NCBI GenBank assembly: GCA_022827905.1
Contig: JAJEIQ010000078.1
Coordinates: forward strand, 62,001-126,000
Direction of reading: 5' to 3'
DNA length: 64,000 nt
DNA from: Pseudomonadales bacterium
GTDB lineage: Bacteria > Pseudomonadota > Gammaproteobacteria > Pseudomonadales > Azotimanducaceae
Shown in pieces: positions 59,899 to 64,000 of the stretch. The stretch's first letter is position 1, and the number at the start of each line of letters is the position of its first letter. The notes beneath the pieces are model-generated. The model was not told where the DNA came from. It searched no databases and saw nothing but the letters and a program-made list of their open reading frames with translations. Made by a program: the position numbers and the translations under genes.

Positions 59899-62784
59899 TC
59901 AGGTACCCAAGCGCCAGCGGAAGCGGGCGTACAGGGTGCGGCCCTTGATGTCGTGCACGAAGCCGTCGTAGCCGGGCCGCAGGTTGTGGCGGTACAGGTC
60001 ATCGCGCCCGTTCGGCAGCGGCGGCGGGTTGCGGTCGGTCAGGTTGCGTGCGCCGAGGTAAAGCGTGGCCTCGCCGCCGAATAGGTCTGGGGCGGTGTAG
60101 GCGTAGTTCAGGTCCAGCGTCGTCCAGGATGCGATCTTCGGCAACGACACCACCTCGTCATTGCGGTAGGCGTCCACGTAGCGGACCGCGAGGCCGGCGG
60201 CGTGCCGTCCCCGGTGCCACGCGAGGCCGAGGTTGAGTCGCAGTTCGGGGGTGGGCGCGAAGCCGTTGGTGTCGTTGCGGTTGCCGAGCCGGTCCACGTA
60301 GCCCTCGCCGGTGGCGTTGACGTCGAAGCGGGTCAGGAGCGTGGCGTCGGCGCTGATGCGCAAGTCGCCGGCGGACAGCGCGATGTCGTAGTGGGCGTTC
60401 AAGTCGAGGCCCCGGGTGCGCACGGCCCCGACGTTGTCGTAGTCGGTGGTCACGACGCTCAACTGCCCGGAGGTGTCGCGCCGCACCCGAGGGTCGTTGG
60501 GCCGGCCGTCGTCGCGGCAGTCGTCGTCCACGATGGCTTGGAAGCTGCGCCCCTGGGCGATCACGTCGCGGTAGTCGAGCGTCCAGTAGTCGAGGCTGAC
60601 CGCAGCGTTGTCGAGGGGTTGCAGCAGCACCCCAAAGTTCGCCGATCGCGCCGACTGCGGGCTTAAGCCCCCGCCGCGCAGCAGCGTGGCGACGGCGAAG
60701 TTGTCGCCGCGGTTCAGGATCGCTCCGGAGTCGTCCACCGTGCAGCTTCCGACGCCCTGGCCGTCGAAGCGGAACGGATCGGTGAGTGTGCGCGAACTGG
60801 TGTTGCCGGCCATCTGGAACACGCTTGGGGCCTGGAAGGAGGTGCCCCAGGACGCGCGCAGCGACAGCCAGTTGTTGGCGAAGAACTGCGCGGCGATCTT
60901 CGGGTCGGTGGAACTGCCCACCTGGTCGTAGCGCTCGTGGCGGGCCGCTAGCTGCAGCTCGGCGCGGTGGCCGAACTGGGTCAGGCTCTCGGCGAAGAGC
61001 GCCCAGGTGCGCTGCTCCGCCGCCACCGGAAACTCGCGGATGCCCCGCGGACCCTCGCCGGCCGCGTTCAGCGGGTCCGGCTTGAACCGATAGCTCAGCT
61101 CCCGGTACTGTGCGCCCACCGCCAGCGTCACCGGCCGGCCGTCCCAGTCGAACGCCTCGCCGCTGGCGATCAGTTCGGCGACGTTCTGAACGCTCTTGGC
61201 GCGCTCCCATCGCTCGCTCTCGAACCGCGCCAAGGTCTGTGCATCGTTGGCGGCGCGTCGGCCGGCCAACGCCGGCGTCAAGCCGTCATCCGCCACGGTC
61301 TTGGGCGTGACCAGGTCGGGCGCGACCAGCCGGGTGCCGAAGGGATTCCACAGCCCCTCCGTGAGCGCCCGGGCAAACTCGGCGGCGATCCAGTGGCGCT
61401 CCGAGCGCACTGAGAGGTCCGTCCTGGCGCGGGTGAAGTGCCCTTCGCCCGTCCAGCCGCCGGGCAGTTCGGCCTCGAACCCGACCACCGTCCTCAAGCT
61501 GTCAAAATCGCGAACCTCATCGCCGGAGTTGGGGCCGGCTGCCTCCGCCCCGAGCGGCCGGCCGAAGTAGCCGAGGGGAACCGCCTCGTGGGCCTCGGGG
61601 TTCCAGTCGGACGGCGCAACGTAGGTGAGCGCACCGTCACCGTCGGGGTCCGTCCAGAAGTTGAAGGGGTGGTTGGCGGGCACGAAGAACTCGTTGGTCC
61701 GCTCGACGTTGCCGTTGAACAGCAGCATGTTGCCGACCCGGTCGGTCACCTCGTTGGCCGAATAGCCGATTTCCGAGAAGAGCGTCACCGGGCCAAGGTG
61801 GATGTCGGCCTCGGCGAAGATCTGTGCCCGCTGTTCGGCGGCAATCATCGTGCGCTGATCCGAGAAGTCCATGCGGCACAGGGCGCCGCTCGGATAGCCG
61901 CCGCCGGCCCGGCAGTCCGGGTCCGGGAAAAGCGGCGTGTCGAGGCCGTTCACTTGAAATGGGGAATAAGTGCCGTCGGGATTGGCCACCGCGCGCCGGA
62001 AGCTGCCCGGCGAGCCTCTTCCTGAGTCGAACGAGCCGTCCACGATGTCGCCGTCGCCATTCGGGTCGATGGCCCGCGGGGGCAGCCAGTCGAACTCGGT
62101 GCGGAAGTTCTCGTCCTGCTCGTACCATGAGCCGTAGAGGCTGAATTGGCCTCTCGACGCCTCCTTGCCTGCGGCGAAGCTCAGGTCGTAGGCCTGGTTG
62201 CTCGCGTCCCGATAGCCGCCACCGATCTCGAACCCGGTGAAGCCCTTTCGGGTGACGATGTTGGCCACGCCCGCCACCGCCTGGGAGCCGTACGTGGCCG
62301 AGGCCCCGTCACGCAGTATTTCGACCCGGTCGATCATCAGCACCGGCAGCGTGTTGATGTCGAAGAAGCTTTGCCCGGCGTCATTGGAGACCGGCGCGAA
62401 CCCGGCCCGGCGGCCGTTGATCAGGGTCAGGGTGGACGAGAGCCCAACGCCGCGCAGGCTGAACTGCGCGACGCCTTGCAGATAGGTCTGCTGGGTGGCC
62501 AGGTAGGAGCCGGTGTTGGCGGTGAGGCTGGCGAGAATGTCCACCGGCTGGGCGGCACCGGCCGCCTCGAATGCCGCCCCGTCGAGCGTCTGCACCGGCG
62601 CGCGGCCTTCGTACACTGCCGCCCTGCGGATCAGGGAGCCGACCACCACGATCTCCTCGATCATCGGATTGTTGACCGTGGGGGCGCCGGGCTCATTTGC
62701 AAATGCGGGCAAAGAACCGGCCAGCGCGGCAAGTACCCAAGCAATTGTGAAGACTGGCCGGGCGAGGGAGGCGGTCAGACGCAC
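59899..62784 (-). CDS. TonB-dependent outer-membrane receptor
   Basis: I start at GTG 62784, which gives 961 aa and a normal signal peptide ('TIAWVLAALAGSLPAFA'). The track start at 63024 would overlap the TIR gene and add 80 residues before the signal. It has a TonB-box-like 'IEEIVVVGSLIRR', a plug with 'LTLINGRRAGFAP' and 'DGASATYGSQAVAGVANIVTRKG', and a long barrel ending 'LYARFRWRLGT'. This plug type is found in receptors for complex organic substrates. Ligand unknown; it may feed the Rieske or decarboxylase pathway next door. Confidence 0.88.
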   Translation of the reverse strand: MRLTASLARPVFTIAWVLAALAGSLPAFANEPGAPTVNNPMIEEIVVVGSLIRRAAVYEGRAPVQTLDGAAFEAAGAAQPVDILASLTANTGSYLATQQTYLQGVAQFSLRGVGLSSTLTLINGRRAGFAPVSNDAGQSFFDINTLPVLMIDRVEILRDGASATYGSQAVAGVANIVTRKGFTGFEIGGGYRDASNQAYDLSFAAGKEASRGQFSLYGSWYEQDENFRTEFDWLPPRAIDPNGDGDIVDGSFDSGRGSPGSFRRAVANPDGTYSPFQVNGLDTPLFPDPDCRAGGGYPSGALCRMDFSDQRTMIAAEQRAQIFAEADIHLGPVTLFSEIGYSANEVTDRVGNMLLFNGNVERTNEFFVPANHPFNFWTDPDGDGALTYVAPSDWNPEAHEAVPLGYFGRPLGAEAAGPNSGDEVRDFDSLRTVVGFEAELPGGWTGEGHFTRARTDLSVRSERHWIAAEFARALTEGLWNPFGTRLVAPDLVTPKTVADDGLTPALAGRRAANDAQTLARFESERWERAKSVQNVAELIASGEAFDWDGRPVTLAVGAQYRELSYRFKPDPLNAAGEGPRGIREFPVAAEQRTWALFAESLTQFGHRAELQLAARHERYDQVGSSTDPKIAAQFFANNWLSLRASWGTSFQAPSVFQMAGNTSSRTLTDPFRFDGQGVGSCTVDDSGAILNRGDNFAVATLLRGGGLSPQSARSANFGVLLQPLDNAAVSLDYWTLDYRDVIAQGRSFQAIVDDDCRDDGRPNDPRVRRDTSGQLSVVTTDYDNVGAVRTRGLDLNAHYDIALSAGDLRISADATLLTRFDVNATGEGYVDRLGNRNDTNGFAPTPELRLNLGLAWHRGRHAAGLAVRYVDAYRNDEVVSLPKIASWTTLDLNYAYTAPDLFGGEATLYLGARNLTDRNPPPLPNGRDDLYRHNLRPGYDGFVHDIKGRTLYARFRWRLGT

Positions 62785-62926
62785 CGGCCGGCGCTCATGA
62801 CGCTCGTTCGGGATAGCGATAGCCAGCGCCCCAAGCAGGAACCTCGTCGTCAGACGGAGCACGGATTCGAATCGACTGCCGGGCACGGCCAAGTGCCCCA
62901 AAACCGCTACGGCAGGACCGACCGAG

Positions 62927-63382
62927 TCATGGGATGGGTCGCTTAGCGAAATGCAATTCACTTCGCGGATCATACCTTCGCATGGCTTTTGAGACCCACG
63001 AAGTAAGCTGGCGTTCGCCGTCATCCTTCACCCAGTCGTACATGGGGTAGCCATCCAGCATTGGCATAGGCGAACTGGACACGAAATCTTCTCCCCTTGC
63101 CATGCCGCCTACATCTATCCCCAGCAGGCCTTTGCCTAACGATTTGCTAAGCCCTATTTCGTATCCTACCCAGCGGCTCGCTGCGGTCTTGGGCCCAACC
63201 AGCACCACTGTGACTGCTGCCTTCTCCAGTGCATCGTCAATCCACTGCTTGATTTCTCCATCGCTGCGCACTCTTTCTACCTCCAAGATAGCTGTGCCGC
63301 CGCCAGCCAGCCAAACGGACCGGACCGCTTGCGCTTTCCATGCATCGTGATGGAACTTGTAGCTCAAAAAGATGTTGTGCAT
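62927..63382 (-). CDS. TIR-like protein (DUF1863 type) of a putative defence pair
   Basis: The 151-aa protein starts 'MHNIFLSYKFHHDAWKAQAV', like TIR-type DUF1863/ThsB proteins, with 'WIDDALEKAAVTVVLVGPKTAASRWVGYEIGLS'; E75 in 'WVGYEI' fits the catalytic Glu of NAD-processing TIR domains. It lies 21 nt after a small membrane-protein gene on the same strand. TIR proteins of this kind make nucleotide signals or consume NAD+ during phage infection. Its role here is inferred from family and pairing. Confidence 0.8.
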   Translation of the reverse strand: MHNIFLSYKFHHDAWKAQAVRSVWLAGGGTAILEVERVRSDGEIKQWIDDALEKAAVTVVLVGPKTAASRWVGYEIGLSKSLGKGLLGIDVGGMARGEDFVSSSPMPMLDGYPMYDWVKDDGERQLTSWVSKAMRRYDPRSELHFAKRPIP

Positions 63383-63403
63383 CGTGGTTTTCCCACTTAG
63401 GGG

Positions 63404-63802
63404 TTACACGAAAAGATAGATAGCCGCAAACCCCGATGAACCCGCCAGCAACAGGTAGTATGGCGCGAGTGTCATGGAACACGCTGCGGATAGTGTGGAT
63501 CCTCGAACTTTGGACACATCCATCGCAAAGTCCACCTGCTCGTCCGCCAACTTCCGTACATTGTCATAGTGGCGGCGGTAGGCTCGCTCTTCGCTCAGGA
63601 ACCGAGCGTCCAACGCCCAGAGAAATAGAGCGGCGATCGGGGCCAATGTGAGCAACACTCTATCTTCTGCCGAAGAAAAAGCCAGCAGAATTGCGGCCAC
63701 TTGAATGAGCGCGAGCGTCTTTAAGCGAAACGAGTGTTGAGACAGCCTAGCGACCACACTCTGGATCATCTCCAAGTGCTTGATCATCTTTTCGTTGTTC
63801 AT
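63404..63802 (-). CDS. Small membrane protein paired with the TIR gene
   Basis: From ATG 63802 the protein is 132 aa: an N-terminal helix ('HLEMIQSVVARLSQHSFRLK'), two closely spaced membrane segments (about residues 29-43 and 49-64), a charged helix ('DARFLSEERAYRRHYDNVR') and a third segment at the C-terminus (110-131). Proteins of this plan are often found next to TIR-like genes and may be the membrane-acting effector. The track's 26-residue extension is not supported by a ribosome binding site. Confidence 0.7.
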   Translation of the reverse strand: MNNEKMIKHLEMIQSVVARLSQHSFRLKTLALIQVAAILLAFSSAEDRVLLTLAPIAALFLWALDARFLSEERAYRRHYDNVRKLADEQVDFAMDVSKVRGSTLSAACSMTLAPYYLLLAGSSGFAAIYLFV

Positions 63803-63889
63803 GGCCGAGTCACTTTCACAAGACCAAAGGCGGATTGAGGCATTGGACCACCAACTGGCCCGCGAGGCAACGAGGCGCAACCCCCATGT

Positions 63890-64000
63890 TCAGAAGGACT
63901 TGCGAATCGAGATTCCCACGGTGCGCGGCTGATTGACCCGGAACCCGAGCCGCGCGCGACCGCCGCGTTCCCGGTCAAACGACAATCGCGCATTCTCGTC
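63890..64000 (-). CDS. 3' end of a TonB-dependent receptor (partial)
   Basis: The minus strand reads 36 codons to TGA at 63890, ending 'VNQPRTVGISIRKSF'. The alternating pattern and terminal Phe are typical of TonB-dependent receptor barrels, whose last strand carries the BAM recognition signal. Only the last strands are in the window and the ORF is not in the track. Family-level assignment only. Confidence 0.6.
   Translation of the reverse strand, partial: DENARLSFDRERGGRARLGFRVNQPRTVGISIRKSF

Noticed and set aside
62785-63024. 80-residue extension of the large TonB receptor
   Set aside because: It overlaps the TIR-like gene and would bury the signal peptide; GTG 62784 fits better.

Overview
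The window looks like about 64 kb of chromosome from a GC-rich, Gram-negative gammaproteobacterium. The evidence is two complete TonB-dependent receptors and the 3' end of a third, a probable Tat signal, a SUF operon with an IscR-type operator, a 4.5S-type SRP RNA, a two-module QueF and dense operons with ATGA or GTGA overlaps. I cannot name the genus from sequence alone.

Layout. (1) 1-6037, minus strand: the SUF iron-sulfur assembly operon sufB-C-D-S-A-T-E (sufE cut by the window edge), a near-perfect 27-bp palindrome in front of sufB, and a FdxA-type ferredoxin. (2) 6141-13944: an oxidative cluster with an EthD/NIPSNAP-like small protein, four cytochrome P450 family genes (the second has Gly where the heme-ligating Cys should be), a P450-type [3Fe-4S] ferredoxin, and a sulfite-oxidase-family molybdoenzyme with its c-type cytochrome. 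(3) 13984-16825, minus strand: a divergent uracil-DNA glycosylase, a GMC oxidoreductase and a NIPSNAP protein. (4) 16915-32080: a RutR-like TetR regulator, three tandem TTGACA-N4-TGTCAA operators, then a long plus-strand operon for uptake and reductive degradation of pyrimidines: TonB receptor, NCS1 permease, dihydropyrimidinase, beta-ureidopropionase, class III aminotransferase, PreT, PreA, an unknown Cys-rich secreted protein, an aldehyde dehydrogenase and an MFS permease. (5) 32082-43097: mostly housekeeping genes: prolyl oligopeptidase, an exported protein of unknown function, MobA, a [2Fe-2S] ferredoxin, a cupin, a transglutaminase next to a circularly permuted ATP-grasp/alpha-E fusion, endonuclease V, an alanine:cation symporter and QueF. 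(6) 43189-43408: SRP RNA and tRNA-Ser(GGA).

(7) 43411-55299 is an accessory, largely defence-related island that starts directly behind the tRNA-Ser gene: decayed hicAB, a SIR2-HerA-KTSC-membrane-protein operon, a decayed fitAB pair, a convergent TcmP/three-Cys-motif (Gp37/Gp68) pair bracketed by two 121-bp direct repeats, a PLD-like nuclease, and a type II restriction-modification pair. Several genes here look lower in GC, with codon use unlike the flanks. No integrase is visible. (8) 55341-64000: an alpha/beta hydrolase and a PLP decarboxylase, divergent from a Rieske oxygenase with a palindromic operator, a frameshifted small membrane protein, a TetR regulator, a large TonB receptor, a TIR-like/transmembrane pair that resembles anti-phage modules, and the 3' end of another TonB receptor.

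The best candidates for something under-described are the pseudo-P450 inside an active P450 cluster, the SIR2-HerA operon (Ser at the usual catalytic Asn position, plus KTSC and membrane partners), the tail-overlapping TcmP/Gp37-68 pair, and the Cys-rich secreted protein inside the pyrimidine operon.
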